64,000 bases of DNA from Scrofimicrobium canadense (GCF_009696615.1 NZ_VULO01000014.1:1-64000); one strand, 5' to 3'. Positions 7,861 through 16,635 are shown, numbered from the stretch's first letter. Made by a program: numbers and translations. The notes: generated by a model from the sequence alone, not told the origin.

Positions 7861-9258
7861 CTATTTTTCGTTCACGGCATGTGCGTCAAAGAAATCAACA
7901 ATCTTCTGTGCGCTTTCACCCATCATGGCAGCACCATGAGAGGCGTCGTCAAGAACTAGATAATCGCCGCCAATAGTCTCATGGGCGCGCTCTGCCCATG
8001 CTATAGGGGTGACAGTCTCATTGGAATGGCCAATGATGAGAAGTGGCACGTCATGGTTTTCTGCTGGAACTGCCACGGGCGCAAACGGCCACCCCGCACA
8101 GGCAGTAACCCCTGCGGCAACTCCACTGACAGGGTGAATTGGCCGGGCGAGCCCAGCATCGCCATACTGGTTTCCACGCCTGGTCATGTCGTCGATTTGC
8201 TGCTGTTCATCATCCGCGCCCTCATAAGAATTGCAGGTGTAAGCAGTGCGGGCAGCAATATTAAGGGGCATCAAGAGATTCGATGTGTCTATCGGTTGGT
8301 CGTCGCTTGCTGGTTGATCCTCAAGTGCTGGATCGGCAGATTCAGGCATGTCCAGTGGTGAATCCTCAATGTTCTCTTCACTATCAATTGCGCCATCTTC
8401 ATTTTCTGCAGTGAACGTGAGTGTGGCTTCTAAAACATCGTCAAGAGTTTCTGTTGTCTGATGGCGGATATCCATGACAGAATCAAGAACCATGCCTGAC
8501 ACAGACTGGGGGAACATTGACTGGTAGGCAATGCCAAGTTCAGTTCCCCACGACGCACCGAAGAAACCGATCGTGTCCACTCCCAGAGCTTCGCGGATCC
8601 GATCAAGGTCGCGGGCTGCATTGGCTGTAGTAAGGCTTTGAGCCAACGCCTGGTCAACCTCTACACATGCTTTATTCGCATCAGCGGTGAGCTTCCAATA
8701 CTCTTTGGCTACCGTCTGTGCTTCCGTGGGGTTTGTTGTGCTGTCGTTGGGGCCATCCAACTCTGCCAATGAAGGACAGTCCATACTGGTGGACCCACCT
8801 GTTCCCCGCACGTCCACGCCAATCAACGTGAAATTATCCGTGAGAGCTTTTGCATCTGAAGATGCAATGGCAGCAGGCATTGTTCGACCTTCTAATCCAG
8901 GCCCACCAGGATTAGTAAAAATGTATCCCTTGCTCTCTCCGGTAGGTTGCAGGGCTGCAATCGCCACCTCAACCTGGCGTCCATCCGGGTCATCGTAATC
9001 AAGGGGGACCGCCACCGTCGCGCACTGCATCCGGTCAGCAAAAGCCTCTAATTGTGAAGGTGCGCCTATGAGATCGTTGAGTGCTTTTTCGCTTTCTACC
9101 AGCTGATCACAGTTTTGCCACGCAATGGAAGAAGACGATGGTGTGCTGCCTGACGCACTGCCACTTTCAGCCAACTGTGGATTGACTGCGCTGCAGCCTG
9201 CCACCGTTGCGATTATGCCGATGCCTGTAAATATCATGAGTTTTCTCGATCGAATCAT
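7861..9258 (-). CDS. secreted alpha/beta-hydrolase lipoprotein (TAP/SlpD-like peptidase)
   Basis: A 465-residue lipoprotein. The signal peptide ends in a lipobox with Cys22 (TVAGC). The alpha/beta-hydrolase fold shows NPGGPG at 116-121 (oxyanion region of proline iminopeptidase-like enzymes), the nucleophile Ser236 in GASWG, and His441 in ASHG. The C-terminal TAP-like segment reads SNETVTP, so Glu414 stands where the catalytic Asp is usual. A low-complexity acidic stretch lies near residues 290-330. By family it should cleave short peptides or esters outside the membrane. It is a single gene on the minus strand with no operon partner. Confidence 0.8.
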   Translation of the reverse strand: MIRSRKLMIFTGIGIIATVAGCSAVNPQLAESGSASGSTPSSSSIAWQNCDQLVESEKALNDLIGAPSQLEAFADRMQCATVAVPLDYDDPDGRQVEVAIAALQPTGESKGYIFTNPGGPGLEGRTMPAAIASSDAKALTDNFTLIGVDVRGTGGSTSMDCPSLAELDGPNDSTTNPTEAQTVAKEYWKLTADANKACVEVDQALAQSLTTANAARDLDRIREALGVDTIGFFGASWGTELGIAYQSMFPQSVSGMVLDSVMDIRHQTTETLDDVLEATLTFTAENEDGAIDSEENIEDSPLDMPESADPALEDQPASDDQPIDTSNLLMPLNIAARTAYTCNSYEGADDEQQQIDDMTRRGNQYGDAGLARPIHPVSGVAAGVTACAGWPFAPVAVPAENHDVPLLIIGHSNETVTPIAWAERAHETIGGDYLVLDDASHGAAMMGESAQKIVDFFDAHAVNEK

Positions 9259-9331
9259 AGGTCAAGGATAGGAAGATTCTGGGTGCAAGGCATCCCCTAA
9301 AGGGATGGATTTTTGTCAGTCAAAAGGACTA

Positions 9332-9366
9332 GTGCGTGTGAGAGGCCGTCGGACGGCCAGTCGCAC
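9332..9366. promoter_or_regulatory. GC-rich palindrome upstream of the leader promoter
   Basis: GGCCGTC (9344-9350), a central G and GACGGCC (9352-9358) form a perfect 15-bp odd palindrome, enclosed by GTGCG (9332-9336) and CGCAC (9362-9366). It ends just ahead of the -10-like TATGTT at 9383-9388, so it could be an activator or repressor site. It could also be a terminator, since TTTTG follows. Confidence 0.45.
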
Positions 9367-9382
9367 TTTTGTATATATGTGT

Positions 9383-9388
9383 TATGTT
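9383..9388 (+). promoter_or_regulatory. -10-like element for a leaderless leader ORF
   Basis: TATGTT lies six bases before the GTG at 9395, the spacing expected when transcription begins at or next to the start codon, as in the leaderless transcripts common in actinobacteria. No good -35 is visible. Confidence 0.4.
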
Positions 9389-9394
9389 GTCTGT

Positions 9395-9496
9395 GTGAAA
9401 AATCAGAACAATGAACTAGCCCCAGTCGTTTCGACTCAGGTGCTGCGCGGCATGATGTGCCAGCGAATGTTCATGTCCTGTATGTGTTGTCGCTGA
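9395..9496 (+). CDS. cysteine-rich leader peptide (attenuator uORF)
   Basis: A 33-codon ORF starting GTG AAA AAT CAG, ending with MMCQRMFMSCMCCR and stop TGA at 9494-9496. Four of the last 12 codons are Cys (9458, 9479, 9485, 9488), three of them within five residues of the stop. It probably begins on a leaderless transcript. It lies 158 bp ahead of a cystine-type ABC transporter operon with a trans-sulfuration enzyme. Leader ORFs with Cys runs that control cysteine genes by ribosome stalling are known in mycobacteria. I infer the same logic here: scarce Cys-tRNA stalls the ribosome at the end of the ORF and changes the downstream fold. Four Met codons are also present, so a methionine signal cannot be excluded. 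Confidence 0.65.
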   Translation: MKNQNNELAPVVSTQVLRGMMCQRMFMSCMCCR

Positions 9497-9545
9497 TTGA
9501 CTCATAAAAGAGACTCGCGACCTCTTCACTCAAACAAGCCTTAAC

Positions 9546-9596
9546 CTGCACTTTACCTAGATAAGTGCGGATTGCTTTGCCCCTACGTAAGTGGGC
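9546..9596 (+). promoter_or_regulatory. mutually exclusive hairpins after the leader ORF
   Basis: CTGCACTT (9546-9553) can pair with AAGTGCGG (9563-9570). The same strand, CACTTTAC (9549-9556), can instead pair with GTAAGTG (9587-9593) with one bulged T. GCCC (9579-9582) can also pair with GGGC (9593-9596). These overlapping options, 50-100 bases after a Cys-rich ORF, are what an attenuator needs. No strong T-run follows, so control might act on termination or on access to the ribosome-binding site at 9641-9646. Confidence 0.5.
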
Positions 9597-9653
9597 TACT
9601 TTCCATAACTAATACACACATTGGCGCTAGGTGCGCTTATCAAAGGAAAAACA

Positions 9654-10451
9654 ATGAAGAAAACCATACTGTACTCTGCCACCGCTATTGCAGCCTTAGC
9701 ATTAGCTGGATGCTCCAGTTCGCAGGCGCAGCCAAACCAGTCAACAACTGAAGAACAGTCAAACAGCTCAGCCGAGGTGATCACCTTCGGAACCGAAGGA
9801 ACCTATGCGCCCTTCACCTTCCATGACACCGAAAGCGGGGAACTGATCGGATATGACGTGGAAGTAGCTCAGGCTGTTGCAGCAAAACTTGGGGCAGAAG
9901 CCCAGTTCCACGAAGTGAAATGGGACGGGATCTTCGCGGGGCTTGAATCCGGACGCTATGACGTGGTGGCAAACCAGGTGGCGATCACCCCAGAACGTGA
10001 AGAAATCTATTCCTTCTCCGCCCCCTATGCTGTCTCTAACCCTGTTCTGATTGTTCCCGCGGATGACACCAGCATCACCAGCGTTGACTCCGTCAAGGGC
10101 AAGAAATCAGCGCAATCAGTGACCTCAAACTGGGCTGAACTTGCCCGTAACGCCGGTGCAGAAGTAGTGCCGGTGGATGGATTCACCGAGGCCGTGGCTG
10201 CGCTGCGTGATGGCCGGGTTGACGTGACCTTCAATGACAATCTGGCTGTACTTGAGTACTTCGCAACCACAGGTGATGACTCGGTCAAGGTCGGCGCGGA
10301 AGTCCCAGAAGACAAATCACGCCAAGGCTTCGCATTCCTCAAGGACTCCGAACTGGCCCCCAAGTTCACCCAGGCTTTGGAAGAACTCAAAGCCGACGGA
10401 ACACTGGCCAAGATCGGTGAAAAATACTTTGGCACAGATATTTCGGAGTAA
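9654..10451 (+). CDS. amino-acid (cystine-type) ABC substrate-binding lipoprotein
   Basis: A 265-residue solute-binding protein of the polar amino acid family (SBP_bac_3). The signal peptide ends LALAGC with lipid-anchored Cys20, followed by a Ser/Gln/Thr linker. The mature domain begins ITFGTEGTYAPF with GYDVEVAQAVA, typical of the fold. An upstream ATG would extend the frame by 11 residues, but ATG 9654 has AAAGGA at 9642-9647 and a proper signal peptide. It heads a tight cluster with permease, ATPase and a PLP trans-sulfuration enzyme. This context and the Cys leader suggest cystine or a related sulfur amino acid as substrate. Confidence 0.88.
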   Translation: MKKTILYSATAIAALALAGCSSSQAQPNQSTTEEQSNSSAEVITFGTEGTYAPFTFHDTESGELIGYDVEVAQAVAAKLGAEAQFHEVKWDGIFAGLESGRYDVVANQVAITPEREEIYSFSAPYAVSNPVLIVPADDTSITSVDSVKGKKSAQSVTSNWAELARNAGAEVVPVDGFTEAVAALRDGRVDVTFNDNLAVLEYFATTGDDSVKVGAEVPEDKSRQGFAFLKDSELAPKFTQALEELKADGTLAKIGEKYFGTDISE

Positions 10452-10453
10452 CC

Positions 10454-11146
10454 GTGGATGCCTCCACTCTTGAACTGATAGGAACCTCTCTGGGGCCACT
10501 GGCCCAAGGAGCACTACTAGGAACCATTCCCCTCACGCTGATCTCCTTTGCGTTCGGCATGGTTTTGGCAGTCACTATTGCTCTCATGCGCATATCGTCC
10601 TCGCGTACTCTGAGGACGATAGCGAAAATCTATGTGTCACTGATTCGTGGCACCCCACTGCTGGTGCAGCTATTCATCATCTTCTATGCGCTGCCCACAC
10701 TTGGACTAGTGATAGATCCGTTCACCTCGGCAGTAGTGGCATTTTCTCTCAACGTGGGAGGATACGCAGCGGAAGTTATTCGTGCCGCGATTCTAGCCGT
10801 CCCGCAAGGCCAATGGGAAGCGGCCGAAGTAGTGGGTCTAAGCTACGCAAAGACCCTCAAACGCGTCATATTGCCGCAGGCACTACGAATCGCTGTCCCA
10901 CCCCTGTCGAACACCTTTATTTCTTTGGTGAAAGAGACGTCTCTCGCCTCGTCCATCATGGTGGTTGAACTGCTACGCAAAGCCCAAGAGATCGCCGCTC
11001 CCACATTCCAGTTCTTGGCGCTCTACGTACTTGCAGCTTTGTACTACTGGGTGATCTGCTCGGTCCTGTCAGTTATTCAAGGATTATTGGAGGACCGCCT
11101 ACAGCGGGCCTACGTGTCGGAAGGAGCGCGCAATGTCTTTGCCTAA
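10454..11146 (+). CDS. amino-acid ABC transporter permease
   Basis: A 230-residue membrane protein of the HisM/TcyB type with about five membrane segments. The cytoplasmic coupling loop (EAA motif) reads GQWEAAEVVGLSYAKTLKRV, followed by ILPQALRIAVPPLSN. The start GTG 10454 lies two bases after the binding-protein stop, and the end overlaps the ATPase start by 14 bases, so the three are translationally coupled. It should form the pore, probably as a homodimer, for the cystine-type importer. Confidence 0.9.
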   Translation: MDASTLELIGTSLGPLAQGALLGTIPLTLISFAFGMVLAVTIALMRISSSRTLRTIAKIYVSLIRGTPLLVQLFIIFYALPTLGLVIDPFTSAVVAFSLNVGGYAAEVIRAAILAVPQGQWEAAEVVGLSYAKTLKRVILPQALRIAVPPLSNTFISLVKETSLASSIMVVELLRKAQEIAAPTFQFLALYVLAALYYWVICSVLSVIQGLLEDRLQRAYVSEGARNVFA

Positions 11147-11891
11147 TCTACTCACCGTGAGAAATCTTCATAAAGCTTACGGTCCAAAAAAGGTTCTCAA
11201 AGGCGTCGATTTAGATGTGCCAGCGGGAACGGTCACCGCAATGATTGGGCCATCGGGTTCAGGGAAGACCACGTTTCTTCGCTCGCTCAACGCTTTAGAA
11301 ATACCCGAATTGGGAATTGTCTCAATCGACCAGGTGAGTGTCGATTATGGGGCGTCGCCAAAGAAACCCGCATTGCGTCAGCTTCGAGCCCAGTCTGGAA
11401 TGGTCTTTCAGTCACACAATCTCTTCCCTCATCGCACTGTATTAGAGAACATTATTGAAGGGCCCGTTTACGCTAAGGGAATCGACAAGACTAACGCAAC
11501 TGAGCAAGCCCACGAATACCTCAAGCAAGTGGGATTGTCTGAGTTTGCTGACCGCTATCCAGGCCAACTCTCAGGTGGTCAACAGCAGCGGGTTGGTATC
11601 GCCAGGGCTTTAGCACTTGAGCCGAAGTTACTTCTTTTTGACGAACCAACATCAGCGCTTGACCCAGAGACTGTTGGTGACGTTCTTGGCGTTATGCGTG
11701 ACTTAGCGGAGCAAGGGTGGACCATCGTGGTGGTCACCCACGAAATAGCGTTCGCAAGGGATATTGCCGACCAGGTCCTCTTCTTGGACGAGGGAGTCGT
11801 TGCCGAGAGGGGCAGCGCCGCTGACGTTCTTGACACCCCATCAAACCCGCGCACCCGGCAGTTCTTGGGCCGCGTGCTCGACCGCATTTAA
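11133..11891 (+). CDS. amino-acid ABC transporter ATPase
   Basis: A 252-residue ATPase of the GlnQ/TcyC class. Walker A is GPSGSGKT at 39-46, then the Q-loop in VFQSHNLFPH, signature LSGGQQQRVGIARAL, Walker B LLLFDEPTSALD and the H-loop VVTHE. It overlaps the permease gene and is followed 18 bases later by the PLP enzyme, which suggests one operon for uptake and use of cystine or homologous compounds. Confidence 0.92.
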   Translation: MSLPNLLTVRNLHKAYGPKKVLKGVDLDVPAGTVTAMIGPSGSGKTTFLRSLNALEIPELGIVSIDQVSVDYGASPKKPALRQLRAQSGMVFQSHNLFPHRTVLENIIEGPVYAKGIDKTNATEQAHEYLKQVGLSEFADRYPGQLSGGQQQRVGIARALALEPKLLLFDEPTSALDPETVGDVLGVMRDLAEQGWTIVVVTHEIAFARDIADQVLFLDEGVVAERGSAADVLDTPSNPRTRQFLGRVLDRI

Positions 11892-11909
11892 CACAAAGGA
11901 TCACTATTT

Positions 11910-13100
11910 ATGTCAGTCGATCATTCAGGATTCTCCACGCAGGCCATTCATGTGGGAAATGAGCCGGACCGCATCACTGGGGACATTATTCCCCCCGTAC
12001 ATATTGCCTCCACTTTCGTCATGGACGGGGTGGGAATTCTACGAGCAGGCTACGACTACGGCCGGGGCACCAACCCGACCCGCGACGCCTACCAGGTGAC
12101 TTTGGGTGCGTTAGAAGGCGGGGAGGCGGTGGCATTCCCCGCCGGACTTAGCGCTGAAGATACCCTACTGAGGGTGCTTTCGCGGCCGGGAGATCACCTA
12201 ACCTTCTCTTCCGATGTGTATGGAGGAACCTACCGGCTTTTCACTAGAATCCATGCAGCTGAGGGAAGAAAATGGAGTGAAGTAGACGCTGGGGACCTCG
12301 CCGCTGTTGAACAGGACCTGGCAGCAAATAGGCCCCGAGTGCTATGGGTAGAGACTCCCTCCAATCCTCTCCTTGACGTCTACGACATTGCGGCGTTGGC
12401 GCAGTTGGCACATGCTTATGGCGCGCTCTTAGTTGTTGACAACACCTTCGCCTCCCCCTACCTGCAACGCCCACTGGCTTTGGGCGCCGACGCGGTTATC
12501 CACTCGACCACCAAATACATTGGTGGGCATTCCGACTTGGTGGGCGGTGCCGCTATCGTCGCCTCGGATTTAGTGGTGCCAGAGGGGATAGAACCATGGA
12601 CGGACAATGGGTTGGTCAGTGAAGAACTGGTCCTACTGCAAACAGCAACGGGGGCCATCCCCTCACCAGAAGATTCCTATAAGGCGGCTCGGGGACTCAA
12701 AACCCTGGCCGTGAGGGTGGACAGGCAAAGCCGCAGTGCCCTAGAAATAGCTCAATTCTTAGAGGTTGATCCGCGGGTCAAAACCGTCAACTATCCGGGT
12801 CTTCCCAGTCACAGGGGACACCAGTTGGCACTCTCACAGATGAGCGGCGGCTTTGGTGGGGTTCTCTCTTTCACGGTCGCTACCCCCGAAGACGCCATCA
12901 GGGTGTGTGAGTCGACGCAGACGTTCAGTTTGGCTGTTTCTCTAGGTGCCGTGGAGTCTCTCATCGAATATCCAGCCGCCATGACCCATGGAACCAAAGA
13001 AGGATCGGCCACCGCCGTTGACCCCACCCTGGTTCGGCTCTCTGTGGGATTGGAAGATGTCGAAGACTTGATTGCCGATGTAGATCGAGCTTTGGGCTAG
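11910..13100 (+). CDS. PLP-dependent trans-sulfuration enzyme (cystathionine gamma-synthase/lyase family)
   Basis: A 396-residue Cys/Met metabolism PLP enzyme. Lys202 in HSTTKYIGGHSD binds PLP; YDYGRGTNPTR (48-58) and VVDNTFASP (175-183) are family marks. It begins 18 bases after the importer ATPase and is probably the last gene of that operon. In this context it may act as cystathionine gamma-lyase or cysteine desulfhydrase, or as gamma-synthase; sequence alone does not separate these. Its stop shares the CTAG tetranucleotide with the convergent exonuclease gene. Confidence 0.85.
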   Translation: MSVDHSGFSTQAIHVGNEPDRITGDIIPPVHIASTFVMDGVGILRAGYDYGRGTNPTRDAYQVTLGALEGGEAVAFPAGLSAEDTLLRVLSRPGDHLTFSSDVYGGTYRLFTRIHAAEGRKWSEVDAGDLAAVEQDLAANRPRVLWVETPSNPLLDVYDIAALAQLAHAYGALLVVDNTFASPYLQRPLALGADAVIHSTTKYIGGHSDLVGGAAIVASDLVVPEGIEPWTDNGLVSEELVLLQTATGAIPSPEDSYKAARGLKTLAVRVDRQSRSALEIAQFLEVDPRVKTVNYPGLPSHRGHQLALSQMSGGFGGVLSFTVATPEDAIRVCESTQTFSLAVSLGAVESLIEYPAAMTHGTKEGSATAVDPTLVRLSVGLEDVEDLIADVDRALG

Positions 13101-13807
13101 AACCAGATACGGCTGATGTGAGAGTCTTTGCCTTGAGAGCGTAGGTACCTTTCGAAATCTTCTGCCCAGGCTTCATGTGACTCACGTTGGAACTGAGTGA
13201 TTTCCGTAGCCGACATACCTTGCAGTTGTGGGTGTTGCTGCATTATTCGAGCCATGAGTGCCAAGGTCATTGCCACATCAGCGTCAGCATTGTGAGCGTT
13301 GGCGGAGATCTCAACCCCATAAGCCATGCACAGGTCTGAGAGAGTTCTGCGTCCCTTGCGAAACCGCACCAGTGCGCGATCTAGCACCAGAGGGTCCAAG
13401 ACCGGGGCGATAGTACCTACTCTTTGTGACAGGGGTGCCACTCCGTTGCGGCGTGAGTCAGCCTCAAGCAACGTCAGGTCGTAGCCAGCATTGAAAATAA
13501 CAACCGCTGCATTCTGGGAGAGGTGCTGCGCCAAAGCGTCGTTGATTTCATTGAGCGCAGTTGCCGGGTCTGCACCATGTTCATGAGCATACTCGGTTGT
13601 GATCCCATGGACGGCGGTGGCTCTATCTGGAATAGGAACCCCTGGGTTGACCAGCCAGGTTTGCGCCGTCCCTAAAGTGCCGTCGGTCCACGACGTGATT
13701 GCTGCGGTCACTAGCCGGTCCTGGGTTGGGGAGATGCCGGTGGTTTCTGTGTCAAACCCAATCCACGGTTTGCTGATCCAAGACTCAGAACTTTGTATTT
13801 CGCTCAT
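13097..13807 (-). CDS. DEDDh 3'-5' exonuclease (DnaQ-like)
   Basis: A 236-residue exonuclease of the DnaQ/epsilon type. The ExoI motif is GFDTETTG with Asp19 and Glu21, ExoII is FNAGYDLTLLE, and ExoIII is HNADADVAMTLALM, giving the D-E-D-D set with His. It has no polymerase or helicase domain, so it is a stand-alone proofreading or processing nuclease. It ends in a four-base overlap with the convergent PLP enzyme gene and lies 56 bases from divergent guaB3. Confidence 0.82.
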   Translation of the reverse strand: MSEIQSSESWISKPWIGFDTETTGISPTQDRLVTAAITSWTDGTLGTAQTWLVNPGVPIPDRATAVHGITTEYAHEHGADPATALNEINDALAQHLSQNAAVVIFNAGYDLTLLEADSRRNGVAPLSQRVGTIAPVLDPLVLDRALVRFRKGRRTLSDLCMAYGVEISANAHNADADVAMTLALMARIMQQHPQLQGMSATEITQFQRESHEAWAEDFERYLRSQGKDSHISRIWF

Positions 13808-13863
13808 AAGAACATTGTGCCGTATCGCTCCGACATGTCTGAGGTGATGGGTACCATAGAGAA

Positions 13864-14988
13864 ATGAGTAGTGAGGTAGAGATTGGTCGAGGCAAGCGTG
13901 GACGCCGTGCCTATTCCCTTGACGACATTGCCCTGATCCCAGCTAGGCGAACTCGTGACACTGAAGATGTCAACGTGTCATGGCAAATCGACGCATTCCA
14001 CGTGGATGTGCCAGTAATGGCGGCGCCCATGGATTCGGTGATGAGCCCGCAAACGGCCATCGAATTCGGGCGCCTTGGTGGCATTGGCGTATTGGATTTG
14101 GACGGTTTGTGGACTCGTTATGCGGATCCAATGCCATTGTTGCAAGAGATTGGTGAGCTCCCCGCGGATTCGTCAATAGCGCGTTTGCAGCAGATTTACT
14201 CTGAGCCGATCAAAGAAGAGCTCATTTTTGAGCGCCTCAATGAGATTCGTCAGGCTGGAGTGGTCGTTTCGGGTCGTCTTTCTCCCCAAAGAACGCAGCG
14301 CTACTGGCGTGCGGTCGTTGAGGCTGGCGTTGACCTCTTCGTCATCCGCGGTACCACGGTCTCTGCTGAGCATGTTTCTAGCCGGGCAGAACCTCTCAAT
14401 CTCAAACGCTTCATCTATGAGTTGGATGTGCCTGTAATCGTAGGGGGAGTGGCAACATATACCGCCGCCTTACATTTGATGCGCACAGGTGCAACAGGAG
14501 TGTTGGTGGGGTTTGGTGGCGGAGCTGCCCACTCCACCAGACAGTCGTTGGGCATCCATGCCCCCATGGCAACAGCAATTGCTGACGTTGCGGCGGCAAG
14601 ACGGGACTACATGGATGAGTCTGGAGGTCGCTACGTTCACGTTATTGCTGATGGCAGTGTTGGCAAGTCAGGGTCGATGATCAAAGCTATTGCCTGCGGG
14701 GCTGATGCTGTCATGCTTGGTGCGGCTCTTGCCCGCGCAAGTGAGGTGCCCGGACAGGGATGGCATTGGGGTTCAGAAGCAACCCACCCAGAGATGCCCC
14801 GCGGTCACCGTGCCCATGTGGGAACAGTCGGAACGCTAGAACAAATCCTTTACGGGCCTTCAGCTAGGGACGATGGTCACTTGAACTTCATAGGTGCGCT
14901 CAAACGCACAATGGCAACCACCGGATATAGCGAGGTTAAAGACCTTCAACGTGTCGAGGTCGTCGTCGCGCCCTACCAACCGGCCTAG
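13864..14988 (+). CDS. guaB3: GuaB3-type IMP dehydrogenase family protein
   Basis: A 374-residue TIM-barrel protein of the IMPDH/GMP reductase family, actinobacterial GuaB3 branch (GKRGRRAYSLDDIALIP near the N-terminus, MDESGGRYVHVIADG later). No CBS domains are present. The loop that holds the catalytic Cys in true IMPDH (GPGSICTTR) reads GGGAAHSTR here, with His in place of Cys, so standard IMP dehydrogenase activity is unlikely. It may be a GMP reductase-like or regulatory purine enzyme. Start ATG 13864. It lies 50 bases upstream of fumC. Confidence 0.88.
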   Translation: MSSEVEIGRGKRGRRAYSLDDIALIPARRTRDTEDVNVSWQIDAFHVDVPVMAAPMDSVMSPQTAIEFGRLGGIGVLDLDGLWTRYADPMPLLQEIGELPADSSIARLQQIYSEPIKEELIFERLNEIRQAGVVVSGRLSPQRTQRYWRAVVEAGVDLFVIRGTTVSAEHVSSRAEPLNLKRFIYELDVPVIVGGVATYTAALHLMRTGATGVLVGFGGGAAHSTRQSLGIHAPMATAIADVAAARRDYMDESGGRYVHVIADGSVGKSGSMIKAIACGADAVMLGAALARASEVPGQGWHWGSEATHPEMPRGHRAHVGTVGTLEQILYGPSARDDGHLNFIGALKRTMATTGYSEVKDLQRVEVVVAPYQPA

Positions 14989-15038
14989 AATAGACCAAGG
15001 AAACCCCAAACGTGAGGATACCTGAGCGAAGGAGCAAC

Positions 15039-16436
15039 ATGACCGAGTACCGCGTCGAGCACGACACCATGGGTGAAGTTCGAGTCCCGAAGGATGCGCT
15101 ATACGCTGCGCAGACTCAACGGGCTGTGGAAAACTTCCCCATCTCTGGCGAAACCCTCTCTGCCCATCACATTGCAGCTTTAGGTCAAATCAAACGGGCA
15201 GCTGCTTTGGCCAACGTTGAACTGGGGGTCATTGACGCAGCCACTTCAGAGGCAATCGTCTCAGCAGCAGACGAAGTCATCGACGGCAAACATGACAAAG
15301 AATTCCCCATCGACATCTTCCAAACCGGTTCTGGAACATCGTCGAATATGAATACCAATGAGGTTGTCGCTACGCTGGCTTCGGCTCGCACCAAGGGCGA
15401 GAAGGTTCACCCCAACGATCATGTGAATGCTTCACAATCATCCAACGACGTATTCCCATCGTCCATTCATATTGCTGCCTACCAGGCTGTGGAAGAGGTA
15501 TTGCTTCCAGGACTGCGTAAACTAGCTGAATCTTTGGATAAGAAGGCAGTGGAGTTCGCCGATATTGTGAAGTCGGGACGTACCCACCTGATGGATGCTA
15601 CCCCTATTACTCTTGGACAAGAGTTCTCAGGGTACGCGCAGCAAATCAAATACGGGATTGACCGTATTCAAGGCGCGCTACCTCGCCTGGCTGAGTTGCC
15701 TTTAGGTGGCACTGCTGTTGGTACTGGCATCAACACTCCCGAAGGGTTCTCTGCCCGGGTCATTGAGCTGATTGCTGAGAACACCGGACTACCGTTCGTT
15801 GAGGCCCCCAACCACTTTGAGGCACAGGCTGCTCAAGACTCACTTGTTGAACTGTCCGGCGCCATCCGCACGGTTGCAGTCTCCCTGGTGAAGATTGCCA
15901 ACGACCTGCGCTGGATGGGTTCAGGCCCACGCACTGGCATTGGCGAAATCGCCCTACCTGACTTACAGCCTGGCTCTTCCATCATGCCTGGAAAGGTCAA
16001 CCCAGTGCTGCCAGAAGCCACAGTGCAGGTAGCCGCACAGGTGATTGGCAATGACGCGGCTATTGCTTTTGCTGGAGCTCAAGGTAACTTTGACCTGCTG
16101 GTGATGTTGCCGGTGATGGCTGCTAACCTGCTGCAATCCATCAACATTGTTGGCAACGTGACAGCAACCCTTGCTGATCGCTGCATCGACGGTATTGTCG
16201 CAAACCGTGAAGCATGCCTGCGTTATGCAGAGTCGTCGCCTTCGATCGTCACACCGCTCAATCGTCTGATTGGTTATGAGAATGCTGCCAAGATTGCGAA
16301 GCACTCGGTCAAGAAAGACATGACAGTGCGTGAAGCTGTTGAAGATCTTGGCTTTGTTGAGCGTGGAGAGGTCACTCCTGAGCAGCTTGATGCCGCCTTG
16401 GACGTGATGTCGATGACCACTCCAGCAAAGAAGTAG
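15039..16436 (+). CDS. fumC: fumarate hydratase, class II
   Basis: A 465-residue class II fumarase that interconverts fumarate and malate in the TCA cycle, in the cytosol. The signature [11 protein letters not shown] lies near residue 317, the substrate-site motif [14 protein letters not shown] near residue 100, and [14 protein letters not shown] shortly after. The frame can be extended to a GTG at 15012, but AAGGAG at 15029-15034 is placed for ATG 15039, and the family N-terminus begins there. A strong hairpin terminator follows. Confidence 0.93.
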   Translation: MTEYRVEHDTMGEVRVPKDALYAAQTQRAVENFPISGETLSAHHIAALGQIKRAAALANVELGVIDAATSEAIVSAADEVIDGKHDKEFPIDIFQTGSGTSSNMNTNEVVATLASARTKGEKVHPNDHVNASQSSNDVFPSSIHIAAYQAVEEVLLPGLRKLAESLDKKAVEFADIVKSGRTHLMDATPITLGQEFSGYAQQIKYGIDRIQGALPRLAELPLGGTAVGTGINTPEGFSARVIELIAENTGLPFVEAPNHFEAQAAQDSLVELSGAIRTVAVSLVKIANDLRWMGSGPRTGIGEIALPDLQPGSSIMPGKVNPVLPEATVQVAAQVIGNDAAIAFAGAQGNFDLLVMLPVMAANLLQSINIVGNVTATLADRCIDGIVANREACLRYAESSPSIVTPLNRLIGYENAAKIAKHSVKKDMTVREAVEDLGFVERGEVTPEQLDAALDVMSMTTPAKK

Positions 16437-16587
16437 TATCCTCGTAAACTTCCCAATCATCCCCGGCGGCAGTGTATTCTGCCCCGGGGATTTTGGATAG
16501 ATAGGTGTTTACAAACCAAGGTTCACGTGTTCTGGTGACCTCACATACGTAATCCTGGTTCTCGGAATTGTCAGAACTCAATGCCAC
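16372..16587 (-). CDS. possible small protein opposite the fumC end
   Basis: A 71-codon ORF starting at GTG 16587 with an ideal AAGGAGG eight bases upstream. The protein is acidic and soluble (starts [14 protein letters not shown], contains [15 protein letters not shown]), with no family I recognise. It crosses the fumC terminator hairpin and overlaps the last 65 bases of fumC on the other strand, which argues against it; the ribosome-binding site argues for it. The start lies next to the decayed toxin-antitoxin locus. Confidence 0.3.
   Translation of the reverse strand: MALSSDNSENQDYVCEVTRTREPWFVNTYLSKIPGAEYTAAGDDWEVYEDTTSLLEWSSTSRPRRHQAAQE
16459..16494 (+). terminator. fumC intrinsic terminator
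   Basis: ATCCCCGG (16459-16466) pairs with CCGGGGAT (16484-16491), with an inner GCAG/CTGC stem, followed by TTTT. It starts 23 bases past the fumC stop codon and is the clearest intrinsic terminator in this part of the window. Confidence 0.75.
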
Positions 16588-16635
16588 TATATGAACCTCC
16601 TTGTATTCGTTAGGCTCCTTACACGGGGGCAGAGT

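Larger units (their letters stand above)
9259..9653. other. regulatory region of the cystine operon
   Basis: This 395-bp gap holds a GC-rich palindrome (9332-9366), a promoter-like -10, a cysteine-rich leader ORF (9395-9496) and alternative hairpins (9546-9596), each listed separately. The first 70 bases probably carry the promoter of the leftward hydrolase gene; I see no clear boxes for it. Confidence 0.6.

Noticed and set aside
9305-9394. Upstream extension of the Cys leader ORF from ATG 9305
   Set aside because: The extension crosses the GC-rich palindrome and the -10-like TATGTT, so it is probably upstream of the transcript start.
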